Counted from the first letter of the stretch, positions 42,379 to 55,010 are shown. The stretch is 64,000 bases of DNA from Phytophthora colocasiae (GCA_018806915.1 JAGKQI010000059.1:124001-188000); one strand, 5' to 3'. Made by a program: numbers and translations. The notes: generated by a model from the sequence alone, not told the origin.

Positions 42379-45301
42379 ATGTCCGATCCGGCCTCCCTGG
42401 CCCCTTTGACGCCGAGAACGCCCTCGAGCGAGCACTCGATCCGATCCGCCCGATCCACCGCCTCCCGCTTCTCAACCCCCGGGGTAACCCCTGAGCTGGT
42501 CACCTTGCAAGCGAGACTGGCCCACAGCCAACGGATGCGTGAAACCTTGAGTCGCGATCGGGACCACCTCGGACGACAATTGCCGTTCGCCGGTTGGGAT
42601 CCGACATGGAGGATATGGAGCGCTTCCGGGACGACCAGGCGGAGGAGATCTTTGCAGGCTGAACGCCGAAATCGCTCGTCTGCGGTCAGGAACCCGGGAG
42701 GAGATGTTATCGGTGGGGACGCGATCCGCCGCCTTGGCAGGATCAGCGGGCTCAGCACGACGCCGAACTGGCGGGAGTCTGAGCAACGAATGGCCCGGAT
42801 CCAGAGCGCGCCTAGACTCCTGCGCTCGAGGATCTCGACTTCCGGCTGGCCGAACTTCGCATAGCAGGGGAGGACGGAGATTGAACTCCGGGATGAGGCT
42901 TCCAGGATCGCGAACGGGAGCGCTCGCCGCCGTGCGTCATGACTTGACCCTCACTCAGCGTAGCGCTTGATCGCTGGCAGAGGAAACTGATTCCTCCCAA
43001 GGTCCACAAGCGGCCATGGCCATGCCCGCTGATCAGACTCCGCCTACTACGGCAGAGGAGGCCTCGAGGTTGAGGTTGGAGTTGACGCGGACCCAAGCGA
43101 GAGTTGCTCGCCGCTCGAGCCGAAGTCGCGTACCTGGAACGCGAGGCAGAGGATCACTCAGGCTGAACTGGCTCCGGGCACACCTCGCGCTTGGGAGTGA
43201 CGTATCCGCACCCGGATTCTCGCGCCCCGCCTTTGGATGCAACCGCCGATGCCGCCGCCGTATCCAGCCTGGAGCAAGATCTGGCGAACGCCTTGGCAGA
43301 AATCTGGACCGGGACCAGCTCTCCGTCCAGCACTCGTTGCCGCAATTGCCGAGCGAGATCAGGCCGTCGCAGACCTGGATCGAGGCCCGCCTCGACCGGG
43401 GATCAGGCGATGCAAGATCTCAATCGAGTCACGGTGGATCGTGATCGAATCCAGGAGTCGACCTGGACGACGCCACCCAAGATCGCGTTTATCGGTCCTC
43501 GCGAAAGACCTTGACGCTGGCCCGATTCCCCGCCCGGGGATGCGGCGACACAGGAACTCGACCAACTCCAGCGGACAGAACGCGGAGCTTCGACCCAGGC
43601 TCATCAAGAGCTGGACGCTGATTATGCCGAAGCCGAACAACAGCTGCATCACGCCGAGGATTCCTCTGCTCGGTTGTCCTCGTGGATCGGGCGGATCGAG
43701 CGGGCGGCTCGTGCCACCAAAAGATCTCGAAGCGCCTCCGCGCTTCCCCGGCCCGTTCCTCGCTTCCTCACTGCAAGCGTCCAGCTCGGAGCTCCACTCA
43801 GCACCCCGTGATCCTAAAAACTGCGGCTACCGAAGCTCCCCAGGATCCAACTCCAGCCTGTCAAGCACCAACGGTGGTTCCGGACCCCAGCAGGATCAAC
43901 GGCGATCCCGCTGGATCTGTTGGCGGATCAAGCTTCTGCTGGGCAAGCCGGAGGGGAGGAAACCGACACTCCAGCCCCTGATCCGACCCCAGCACCGACA
44001 GGATCAGTCCGGATCACCTCCCCGCCGATGGTGATTCGCCGAACGAGGAAGAGGAAGACTCAGACTACGATCCCCAGCACCCATTCTCTCATCGCCGTCC
44101 GAAGAGGACGAGAGTCCAGAACCCAGCAATGGAACTAGTTCTGAGGCCGAATCGGAACGTTCCAACGAGGCGGAGGACTCCGAGGAGGACGATATTCTAC
44201 ACATGAGCCGCCAACGATCTATCTCGACGCACCGGCGCGAGTCCGGTCACCTTCTGGCGCTCGTGGATCCGGGGTCTCCGGACGGCCTGCCAGGGCCCAT
44301 CTCCAGGATGGATCAGGCCCGCCGTCTCCGGGATCACCTCCGGGTTCCCTTTCGTCACCGCCGCCCACCTCCTCTCGGCGGTCCCCTCAAGCCCCCTCGG
44401 GCTCCGACCACCCCTGTCTCCCGGTCGCCTCTTTTCATTTCAGGGTACGATCGGCAGCGTACCTTCGCGGCCGCGCTGACATCGTACCGTGGGATCCCGC
44501 AGGTGATCGGGCGGTATTTCGATCGTGAATCTGATTTGCCAGTTCTCTGGGCAAACGGTTGTTGATCCCTTCGGGTTGGCTGTTTCCCTTCTCGGATGGC
44601 AAGGCCGAGGCCTGCACCGTTCACCCTGGCACCGAATACCTCAACGGGTTGGTCACGGGCGTGAACGTGCTTGATCTGGCTGGCTCCTGGAGCCGTGGAA
44701 CGACTTCGCGAACCCGGGTTCCCCTTACGTTCGACCCTCGATTTGCACGAGAGGGAGGGAACACCCCTCGCCATGGCCGTGGCCGCCACCTATCGCGTCC
44801 TGGAGGAACGCGGCACCGTCAGGCATTTTGGGAGGCCACCCACTTAACTTCGACATCACCTCTGCCACTTGCAAGATGCGGATCTCGAACTGCAAAGCGG
44901 GTATTACGTTGCTCGCAAGGCCAGGCGGAGTCGGGCTGGGTCTGCTTGGCGCCAGTTCCTCGCCTCCTCTCCCCACCATAATGCGCGACCAGTGGTTCGA
45001 TCTCGGACATCCCTGTTGGATCCGTTCTTCCTTCCACCTCCCCATTCCGGCCAGTGGATGTGGTTCGTTGGTAATCCCGGCGTGAGTCCTCTCGGCGTGC
45101 CAACCGGGCGGATCCCAACGGCGAACGTCCCCCCAGAGCCGGCGGAAGACTCTGATCGAGGCTCTGGAGGAGTGTGACGAAGGCGGATCCGTGCGCGTAA
45201 CTCCAGTATCGGCAAGACCCGGTCAGCCATCCCGCTACCAGGATCCCCGCTTGCTTATCGGCAAGTTCAATCCTCCTCCCGGCTGGGGCCTTCCTCCGTA
45301 A
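42379..45301 (+). pseudogene. Family A antisense ORF (A2)
   Basis: ATG 42,379 opens MSDPASLAPLTPRTPSSEHS, Ser/Arg-rich. A coiled-coil-like middle follows over several frames: LVTLQARLAHSQRMRETLSR, LNAEIARLRSGTREEML, AEVAYLEREAEDHS, then TQELDQLQRTERGASTQAHQ and YAEAEQQLHHAEDSSARLSS (43,550-43,680). An acidic tract comes next (EEDESPEP, SEAESERSNEAEDSEEDDIL), then a C-terminal part (GYDRQRTFAAALTSYRGIPQ; GYYVARKARRSRAGSAWRQF) ending at TAA 45,299-45,301. It is about 970 codons, broken by roughly ten indels. It shares the GATC-rich composition of family A. Function unknown. Confidence 0.55.
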
Positions 45302-45674
45302 GTCGTGCTAACTTCCCGATCACCTGCAGCAAAGGCTCAGGGCTTCTCCCCGAGTTCAGTTCGGAACCCCATCCCAGGGCCAGTTCTGGGCATTCGCTTC
45401 CCATCTCCATTCGTAACTCTCATAATCTCCACTCGTGATTCTCGTAATCTCCATTCCTGATCACAGTCTATTCCCATCGTACTCCATCATTTTGAGAATG
45501 TGATCCCCTTTTCATCTCCATCTCGACATCCCGGATGCACCATCTTCCAACGTCAAATTCCCTTACGCACATGCATATACACAAATATAAAACTCTCGCT
45601 CTGATCTGGATTCTCCTCCACATCAGCTTCCTCGATCACGGCGAAGCAACCCCTGTCACCTCGCCTGACTTCCC
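45302..45674. other. Spacer between converging ORFs of A2
   Basis: Counterpart of 167-514 in A1, with small indels. No gene is visible. Confidence 0.5.
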
Positions 45675-46648
45675 TTACACTTCTTCATGCGACTGCATCA
45701 CGCCGAACCGGTTCCGATTAAGCGCGTGAGTCACGTAGCGAACGCTTGCCTTCAATATGGCCCCACAGTTAAGATCCAGCTTCGTCGACCCACGTTGGCT
45801 CATCATAACCGACCCAGTGCACCAGGAATTTCACGATAGATCCGGCCGTAGCGAGTTCACGTTTCCCACTTCGCATGTCCGGAGATCCGATTTCGACTTC
45901 GTACTTCATGGGCATCCAGATCTGGGACCCAACTGAATCCTCCGGAAGGAGGATCTCATCGAAAATCGGAGCCGATCTGCTTCATCTACCGTCAACTCGA
46001 TCCGCAGGTCGATCCGGGAAATTCGTACCAGCTTTAGCTTAGAAACATGGACCACCGGGAAGATAGATCCCGCGATCCTCCCAGCTTGATCGGCGGAATT
46101 CATTGAGGCTTCTCTGCAACACGGAACGGGCCGTGCCAAAGGGGTGGGCGAGTTTACGTTGCATACCCTTCCTTCACACGATCTAGGTATAGCCAAACTT
46201 CGTGATCCAGCTTCGGAAGTCTGATGCGGATCGACATCCTCATTGTGCCGATCAGCTCGACGCCTGCAATCGCCCTCTCGCAAGCTTAGCGTTGACCTGT
46301 TCTCCTCGACTGCTGGTGGTATCTCTGAACGCGATATCTCCACCCGTCTTGGATCACGGTCACTTGGCGCCTGGTCGACTCCGATCCGGGATCGTCGCTT
46401 CCAACGTCGATCTCGGATCCCATCCGTGTACCAAATGGCAGTGAGGGAGTGTCTCCCCAGAACTCCGATCGTGAGCCGTGTTAATAGCGAACGTCAATCT
46501 CTCCGCGTATTCATCCCAGTCGCTTTTTGATTCGAGATCTTGAACATACATCTTGATCGCCCTAGTGGCGTACGTTTGCACCATCACGTTCCGGCAGTCC
46601 CATTGGCCTGTGGTCGGTAAGGGCCACATCGTCGCCCGTTGTCGCTGC
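45675..46648 (-). pseudogene. Integrase C-terminus and chromodomain of A2
   Basis: It continues the integrase after F. Visible parts are TGQWDCRN (shadow of the Glu-containing segment), ATRAIKMYVQDLESKSDWDE, YAERLTFAINTAHDR and VHGWDPRSTLEATIPDRS. Shifted frames then hold FPVVHVSKLKLVRI and the chromodomain region, with the stop at 45,675-45,677. Many more indels are present than in A1. Confidence 0.78.
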
Positions 46649-48364
46649 TGTCGCAGAAGTCGGTGAAACTTTGAGGTCGCGGGAGCAGGGGCGTATAGTG
46701 AACCCTAGATTATACGACTACTAAAAAGGGGTTTCAGGAGCCGTACAACGGTAGGTTGGCGTGTGGTACCTTGCGGTATCCTCGTGGGTTCGTTGCTCTT
46801 CAGAAATAAGCGACCCTCGGCCGGAGTCTGAGAATGTGTTGTGAAGAGAAGTTGGGGTTCCCTTGGAGTCTGGTGTCGGTATTCAGGAAATCTCTTCCAG
46901 GAGGCGTTCGGGAGTCGGAATCTCCTGGGAACCAAAATGGTTTCCAGGAAGTCGGCGGTCGAAAAGAGGTTAATATACCAGAGAAAGTCCGAAATCGGTG
47001 GTCTGAATATCACAAATCCAGAAACCAGAGATACCTGACTTTCAGAGATAAACAACCAATACAACAGAGTTCGAAAATATACAAATATATACAGCCGTTC
47101 TTATTCTTTCTAGGCCCCTCTTGAACAGTGGGCTAACACTCAGGTCAACTAGGGGACTTGCTACCCAGACACCTGGTCTGTCTGGTCATCCCTTTACGTT
47201 CATGCACCACCTCTCTTATATAGAGGGAAGAAATATAAACCAACACAATCGGCTACTATATAACAGTCTACCTTGCACTCTAGAAAACGACTGTCTAGTT
47301 TCCAGAGCCTGTCCAAACGATCAATATGAAATGGGCTACCGCTAGAGACAAAACAAACGACCCAACTGGCGGATATGGAATAGGCGGGTCCTTTCAGGTC
47401 TCTACGTTACCTGATCTCCACCTAAGGGGATTGAATTTGGTGGAGATCACACGACGTACGTGATGACGCAGTGGCTTGAATACCTCTCAAGCGGACTGTG
47501 CAGTAGCAAGCAAATTGAACTCTGTTTATCGTTTATCTTCCTCATAACTATCATATATCTCTGGTAACTCTCTTCTTCTTGTCGTCTTTGCGTGTCCTTT
47601 GAGCAGTCAGTCTTCATATCTCAGGTACTCTTGGTCTTTGTATACATCTGGTATTTTGACTTGGTCTCAGTATGCAGTCTGTGCAGCCGATCTCGATGGG
47701 TTGACAGGTAGAGACGTCATTACGGGGGGATGTGCAGGTCAGTAATCACTTGAATGCGTGACTTGAACTTGAGTTCACTTGGTTTCAGTATGGTCTTGAA
47801 TCTTCGGTGGTTTCAGAGTCCGGTATCCTGGTTTTCAGGAGTCTGATACCACTTGGTTTTCAGAATCTTAGTCACTCAGAGTTAGAGATACCAGAGTCTT
47901 GAGTACGAAACCAGAGTACGGAGCACTAATGCTTCAACGTACATGAAGATCTTGAGGGTTGCGCGGGTGCGCGGCGTCCGACGCGCGGTGCTTGGTCTCT
48001 GTGAGTTGATATGGTGAATCCTTGAACCATCCATCGTCGCGCGGGCCGGTAACGGGATGAGGTCTCTCAGAGATACGTTCTTCTGAGAGACTTTCCGCCA
48101 GAACTTAGGCACTCATCGTCGGGGAAAGTCCGGTGACCAGACGGAGTGTAGTTGACCTTCAGAGTTGTGCACACTCTGAAGTACACTTCTGGTCCTTTGG
48201 GCCCCTTTGCAGTCAGGCGAAGGTTTATCCGCAATCTTCCACAGATGTCGCACGGGTGCGGCCGCGTCCCAAAGTCCCTTTCGCTTATAACCCATAAGTA
48301 TAACCAATCACATCGTAACGTAATATCCACCTGTCGCTCGAAAATCAGAATTAACATCATGTCA
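46649..48364. mobile_element. Insertion F, probable solo LTR
   Basis: This 1,716-bp insertion, absent at the matching point of A1 (near 1,437), starts TGTCGCAG and ends ATCATGTCA, with CTGC on both sides (46,645-46,648; 48,365-48,368). TG...CA ends with a short duplication and no coding capacity fit a solo LTR of a long-LTR element. It is A/T-richer than its surroundings and has TATA-like stretches near 47,215. The parent family and orientation are unknown, and the 4-bp duplication is shorter than the usual 5. Confidence 0.6.
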
Positions 48365-48926
48365 CTGCCCAGGATCCTATTGAACGATCTGAAGAAGTCG
48401 GACATGAAGCCCGGTTCTCGATCGTGCCTGATCATCTCGCTAGCACCAAATCTGCGGAACACGCATTCTTCATAAGATTCCGCGACGGTCTGGGCCGATC
48501 GGGAGGAACTAGCCTTTGCGATCACATATCCCGTGAACAGATCTACCCAGATCAGTAGTTCGGTGTTGCCTTTGTTGGATCTGGGCAGAGAGGGTATGTG
48601 ATCCATCGCTATGATCTGGAATGGGTATGTCGCTTGCAGATTCCCAGGCGACTCGCCCGGATCGTGGGTCTCCCCTTTCCGGTCTCACAGTCTACACACT
48701 CGCCTACGTATCGCTGCACGCTCCGATATAATCCCCTCCAGTGGAAATGATCTCGGATCCGCTGATAAGTGCGTCCGATCCCTTGATGTCCCCCTTCCAG
48801 AGTCGTATGGTAGTGGTGGAGGACATCCTGCTGTAGCGTTTCTGGGACCACAAGTCTCATCAGGCGATCGCGATCACCACTTGATCTCGGCCCTGGTGGG
48901 CGGTAAAATAGCAGATCTTGTTCGTC
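48365..48926 (-). pseudogene. Integrase zinc finger and catalytic core of A2
   Basis: The HHCC finger is in one frame: LHHYHTTLEGGHQGIGRTYQ followed by YVGECVDCETGKGRPTI (48,860-48,660). The core has MDHIPSLPRSNKGNTELLIW and IRHDREPGFMSDFF, giving the first two catalytic Asp residues. The third lies beyond F. The core is cut by F about ten codons after DFFRSFNRILG. A frame change lies between finger and core near 48,650. Confidence 0.82.
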
Positions 48927-49673
48927 TTACCTCGTACTCGGAGGCGATCTTGGCGTAAGATCAGATTCGGCTCGAGTAAGATCCGCGATCTGCCTAGCCA
49001 GGTACTTCTTTAGTCCTGCGATCCAGACCTCCTCGTTCTGGGCTCGCCTGATCCGATCAACCCGCATCTCCCGGATCAGTTCCTCTCGCAGGACAGCGGC
49101 ACCAGGTCGCGCTCGGGCTGCACGCATGGCTACGGCCGACACTTGCACAGTTCGATCTTCAACTCGAGGGATCAACACCTCATCAAGTCGATTCAAGGTG
49201 ATCAGATCGCATCGATCTGCCTCATCGTGGACCTCGATCCCGCTTCCTCGTTGCAGCGCGGCACTCGCCAAGCTATCTGCACTCCCATTCCAGTCTCTCT
49301 TCACATGGACCAGCTCGTGATCTCCCCAATTCCGCAAGTGATCTAGCACCTTCTGTTTCAGTAACGTCAATCCTGGCGCCTTACAGTCGATCTCGCCCCG
49401 GACTTGTCGGATCACCAGGTTCGAATCGCCACAAACGACCAAACGGCGGCGCTCTAACTGTGCGATCATGCCAAGACCTAGCAAGAGCCCACGGTATTCC
49501 GCTTCATTGACAGTAAGACTCTCCGCATAGTCTGATCTAGCCTTGATCACCTTCCACTCCGGCAAACTCCACACGATCGCGCTGAAAGCGCCTCCTCCTC
49601 GTTTCACGCGTGCCGAACCGTCGAAACTTACTACCCATAGCTCCTCACCTGGATCTACGGTGGGAATCGGCAT
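48927..49673 (-). CDS. Second RNase H of A2, intact domain
   Basis: A 248-codon frame has all RNase HI-type motifs: SFDGSARVKRGGGAFSAIVW (first Asp), LTVNEAEYRGLLLGLG (Glu), VVCGDSNLVIRQVRGEIDCK (second Asp) and HVKRDWNGSADSLASAAL (last Asp). The tail leads towards integrase. This is a better copy than A1, which has GES instead of GDS. It is part of pol, located between the Ty3 RNase H and IN. A likely role is degrading the RNA template when the older RNase H is weak. Confidence 0.85.
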   Translation of the reverse strand: MPIPTVDPGEELWVVSFDGSARVKRGGGAFSAIVWSLPEWKVIKARSDYAESLTVNEAEYRGLLLGLGMIAQLERRRLVVCGDSNLVIRQVRGEIDCKAPGLTLLKQKVLDHLRNWGDHELVHVKRDWNGSADSLASAALQRGSGIEVHDEADRCDLITLNRLDEVLIPRVEDRTVQVSAVAMRAARARPGAAVLREELIREMRVDRIRRAQNEEVWIAGLKKYLARQIADLTRAESDLTPRSPPSTR

Positions 49674-49799
49674 CTGGATCTTACGTCTTGGTTCCTTCTG
49701 TGGCGCGATCGCGATCAGGGCTTCGTCGATCTCCGATCTAGGCGTTATATTAGCTGCGATCGCCCCAGTATCTCATCCTCTCCCTTCGTACACTTCGTG

Positions 49800-50180
49800 A
49801 TCTCGATTGTCCATGGGGACAGGAGAGCAGACCATTGTCCCAGACGTCCTTGGAGGCCGGCAGACTTGAACAGCCAGGGGCAGACTTGAACAGCCAGGCA
49901 AGCGTGGAGTGTCTGGTTAGGACCTTGATCCGACGTCCCACCAACAGGGTGTAGTGTAGATCCAAGATCCGAAGTAGAGCCAACACCTCCTTTTCGGCAA
50001 CATTATAGTTTAGCTCGTTCGTCTTCAAGGTTCGGCTGGCAAACGCGACCGGGTGGTAGATCTGGTCGTGTTCCTGCATTAGTGCGGCGGAAATCGCCTA
50101 GTCACTAGCATACACGATCACCACGGGTAACTTCGTCATGTCGAAGTGACGAAGGATCGGGGTCGACGCGATCTTGGTTT
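49800..50180 (-). pseudogene. Ty3 RNase H of A2
   Basis: The domain follows A1, with YHPVAFASRTLKTNELNY and RRIKVLTRHSTLAWLF. The Trp codon next to the catalytic Asp is TAG here (plus 50,098-50,100; TGG in A1). A 20-bp tandem duplication (around 49,860-49,900) shifts the frame at its end. In A2, therefore, the original RNase H is broken while the second one stays open. Confidence 0.8.
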
Positions 50181-50267
50181 TCAAGGCTGTAAACGCCCTG
50201 TGTGCCCTACCCCACCTCTCGTCGCCAGCTTTTTGGGCCAGTTTGGCTTCGACCTCGCTTTAACCGG

Positions 50268-50280
50268 GGGGGGGGGGGCA
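50268..50280. repeat. Run of G in A2 pol
   Basis: About 13 consecutive G bases interrupt the segment between RT and RNase H; A1 has a short G-rich stretch here (near 3,330). It is a likely slippage or assembly artefact site. Confidence 0.7.
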
Positions 50281-50536
50281 TCGCCCCCAAGTCGGGATCC
50301 GGTGTACTATCCCCCTTTTGAGTCGAGGTGTCTGGTGATCCATCCTGATTCGACTTAAGCGCAACGGGATCTCGAGTGATCGGGTCCGTACTATCCATGA
50401 TCTTTCGTAGATCGGGTCGCTTCTTCAGTTCTGCGAACTCCACCTCACGTAGTTCATATAGGACCGATGCATAGATCGCATAATCCTCGATGAACCGACT
50501 ATAGTAATTCAAACTTCCCAGGAACGATTGCATGGA

Positions 50537-52601
50537 TCAGGTGATCCAGGGAATGGTAGATCCGTCAGAGACTTCAGGTCTTTTTCGGGTTTGCCTCAAT
50601 CCGTCGATCGACACTTTGTGTCCGAGATATTCCACCTTATCCATGCCCCAGAAGCTCTTCGCCACACTGATCGAGAGATTCCACTTATCACAGGCCTCCA
50701 ATAGGTCTTCCACCCGATCGCACATTTGATCCCATGTTCCAGCCGTGATCAAGATATCGTCGATGTAAGATCTCCGTCCTAGAACCGACGGGCGACCAGG
50801 ATCTTCCGGGACCCCTGATTCAAACACATCTGTAGAGTCTTTCGTATTCCCTGACTGGGAGATCTTCAAAAATCCATATAGGGCGTTGTCCACAAGACGT
50901 TGATAGATCTGAGGGGCGTTCTTCAGCCCGAACGGCATGCGATTCCACTCGAAGAGGCCGAACGGGGTAATGAAAGCTGAGATCGCGCGAGCTCGATCGG
51001 TCATTGATACGACCCAGAATCCACTCGCCATGTCTAATGAACAATACCACAGAACCTTGTCAAGATCTTCTAACAGGTCATTGATCAGAGGCATCGGGTA
51101 GATCATCAACCTCGTGAGACCGTTCACCAGCCGATAGTCGATACATAATCGGATGTCTACACCGTTCTTCTTGATGATTACTACGATCGGCGATGCCCAC
51201 GGTGAGGTCGATGGTCGGATGATCTTGGCAGCTAGGAGTCCTTTGATGAGATCCGATACTTTCTCTCGGAATTGTGGCGCCACCTTCCGGACTCGTTGTG
51301 CGATCAGCTTTGCATCACCCACGTCGATATCGCATATAACACCCTTGGCTGCCGGAGGAAGTGCGTTTCCTTTCCCGATCAGGAGATGTCGCTTCTTCCA
51401 AATAATCTGCCGAAGTTTCTCGATCTCCTCCGGGGTAGCCGATCCTGGATTTCCTACCTGCAGATCTTCGATCCTGACTTCTTCAGTGGTGGAGATCTGG
51501 ATTTCTGGTACTACTGCGAGATTATCGGCTAGATCTTCGGCCGAAAAATCGCCGCTTTCGTGTAAGTGGGTCTGATCGGCGTTCTCGATTCTTTCAGGAG
51601 GTGTCGGATCGGGTTCATCCGTTGATTGATCACGCAGCCTATCGTCCTTGGCTGTCAAGATCGGGGTGTCTTTAACCATGGGGACGGCATCGGCGTCGGA
51701 TACATGTTGGATCTCGATTTGAAAATCTGGTTTTTCTGTTTTTACCTCGATTTCCTCTTCACATGTCCGATCTGTCCGATCTGGGGCCTGATCTGGCAAG
51801 TTCTCATTCGTCTCAGTCTCACCGCCCCCAGCTTCGCCACTCGGGGCCTTGTCGGAACTGATCGTAATCGGTGGGGTATCCATGGGATCCGGTTGGGGAT
51901 CGATGAATGCGACCTTGACTTCGGCCGCATCGGTTGGTAATCGAGGTCCTAATGTCGATATTGGCGTAGGATCAGGATCGGTCTTGGTCGTTCCACCTCG
52001 GCGGAGTATGGATCGCGGTGTAACGTAGGTCGGCCGTTCGACCGACGATGAGGGAATCTCTACGGATTCCTGAGGTTCTGGTCTTGCGTCCACAGTCGCT
52101 TCTAGAGCTAGATTCTGCCACTCCATGTAGCGCCGGGACCCGACCGACACGAACCCGGGGAATCGAGGCACTTTTTCCTGATCAAGTACCATTCCAACAT
52201 GTAATCGGTGATCCAATCGTAAAATCTTCTCGCTCAAATTCGTGATCACTAAATACCGAGTTCGGCCGGGTCCATTTACCACCATTGGTCGCCTCTGGTC
52301 ACCCATAATTTCTCCGTTGCCGATAATTTCACTCTCGATGCGGTCTCTTCAGATCCCCCAACTGGGATATGTAGATCTTCCTCCAATTTTACCGATCTTA
52401 CTTTCTCCCCGTATAACCTCTTGCGACCACTAAGTGGGATCCCCACTACGTTAGGCAAGCACATCGATCCCTTCGCAAGATCCATCCGGACCCCAGCCGG
52501 GATCATGAAATCCATACCCAGAATCGCATCTTGCCCGGATAGATCCCCGATCCAAATATCGAAAAAGTAGACCAAGTATCCCGCAAGCGTGATCTTGACC
52601 C
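50537..52601 (-). CDS. Protease C-terminus, linker and RT of A2
   Basis: A single frame of 589 codons (52,306-50,537) covers the linker and RT with no break: KLRQIIWKKRHLLIGKGNAL, AKIIRPSTSPWASPIVVIIK, LDMASGFWVVSMTDRARAIS, MPFGLKNAPQIYQRLVDNAL, and SYIDDILITAGTWDQM as the catalytic box. The loss of frame comes only near 50,600 (RQTRKRPEVSDG). Upstream, 52,601-52,310 holds the protease end (ILGMDFMIPAGVRMDLA) in shifted frames, cut off by D. It is the best RT of family A. Confidence 0.88.
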
Positions 52602-52883
52602 TGTTGCAGGTGATCCAATACGATCCCGCAATGATTACGGTAAGATGTTTACGCCACCGATGATTAGACGAGTAGGATGATTGGACGAGTACAGAATGAT
52701 GGTGATTGGATGCACCAAATGATTGGATGCAGACCAGGTAGAGAAAACAGTGTAAGCTCATATCAATCAATCACTTCTGAATTTCCATTCTACCCCTCAA
52801 GTGACTTCCCTCGCCTCGGCCTCCTCGCCCCAAGCTTCGGCAGTCCTCCCCTCGCAAGACAACCTCTACCACGACCTTCTTCA
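52602..52883 (+). repeat. 5' LTR of Copia D
   Basis: 282 bp, TGTTGCAGG to CTTCTTCA. It contains short internal repeats: GACGAGTA twice and ATTGGATGCA twice within 52,670-52,735. Confidence 0.95.
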
Positions 52884-52899
52884 GGTTATGAGCCCAAGT
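52884..52899 (+). promoter_or_regulatory. Primer-binding site of Copia D (tRNA-iMet half)
   Basis: GGTTATGAGCCCAAGT starts at the LTR edge, identical to C, complementary to the anticodon arm of initiator tRNA-Met. Confidence 0.8.
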
Positions 52900-52902
52900 A
52901 CC

Positions 52903-53744
<842 letters not shown>

Positions 53745-55010
53745 CAAGGCTCATGGGCGATCGACAGTGGTGCAACCCACCACATTTGCAACGACAAGTC
53801 CAAGTTCATCGACATCAACTTGCGCGACGAAGGCGAACTCACAGTTGCCAACGGTCAAACGGCCAAGATTTTGGGAGTTGGTACCGTTGTGCAACAAGTG
53901 ATTCTGCCCAACCGGAGTGTGCGCGACGTCCGAATCGAAGATGCTCTCTACGTGCCGAGTATGAACAAGAACCTGCTATCTGTGCCTCAGATCAACCGAA
54001 GTGGAGACTTCAAGGTGGTGTTTGACGGCTCCGGAGATGCACATTGCGCGCAAGTCGTCGAAGAAGATCGTTGCTTCCGCAGACCTGATCGACGGACTCC
54101 TACTGGCTACGAGTACCAAAGGGTTCTGCCAATTCGACGACTACGGTCTCGATCAACAGTGTCGATCTTCATGCGCGGATGGGTCATGCTCCGAACGACG
54201 ATGCTACGGAAGATGGTTTCGAGCGGCATGGTGACGGGCGCAAAATGCCGACCTCGTCAAAGAACTCAAGCGGATGCCGCGGGTGTCAGCAAGGGAAGAT
54301 GGTCCAAAACCCTTTCCGAGTAACCTGGACAAGCCCAAGTACAAGCCATTCGAGTTCCTGCACTTCGACCTTTGTGGCCCCATGGAGAAAGAGTCGCTTG
54401 GTGGCAGCAAGTATCTACTGCTGATCACTGACGAAGCCAGCGGCTGCATGACGGGATTCTGTTTGCGCGCCAAGTCGGAGAGTGAAGACATGTCTGCGCA
54501 AGTTCATCGCTAAAGTGGAGCGCCAATTCGATGCCAGGAGTCAAGTTCGTGCGTCATGACGGTGCCAAGGAGTTCGCGACCAACTCGCTCAAGGCCTTTT
54601 ACGACAATCATGGCATTTGAAGTCCAGCCGACGGTTCGATATGCGCATCAGACGAATGCTACTGCGGAACGCGCCAACCGGACGATTGCGTGACTATCGG
54701 GCGCAGCATGCTTCACTTCGCACGTTTGGACAAGACGTTTTGGGCGGAAGCGGCGATGACGGCAATTTACATCAAGAATCGACTGCCGTCACCCAAGGTC
54801 CCAGGGAAGACGCCGTTTGAGATTGTGTACAAGAGGAAGCCCAACGTGAAGCACATGCGCGTTTTCGGGTGCAAGGCCTACGTCCTGACGCCGAAGGAGA
54901 AAAGCGACTCAGAGTGGGACCCCAAGGCTCGTGAAGGAATTTTCATGGGCTATGAAGAGCGTTCGAAGGCGTATCGCGTTTATGACATCGAGGCGGGCCA
55001 GGTAGTGATT
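53745..55010 (+). pseudogene. Protease and integrase of Copia D
   Basis: Protease SWAIDSGATHHICNDKSKF (near 53,755). The integrase finger is LHARMGHAPNDDATEDG with CRGCQQGKM. The core has FLHFDLCGPMEKESLGGSKY, FVRHDGAKEF and the Glu in ATAERANRTI, followed by WAEAAMTAIYIKNRLPS. Frame breaks lie near 54,030, 54,160, 54,240, 54,500, 54,615 and 54,690. IN lies upstream of RT, which places D in Copia. Confidence 0.87.

Noticed and set aside
46834..47345. Plus-strand frames inside F as a gene
   Set aside because: Short, A/T-biased frames without recognisable motifs inside a sequence with LTR-like ends.
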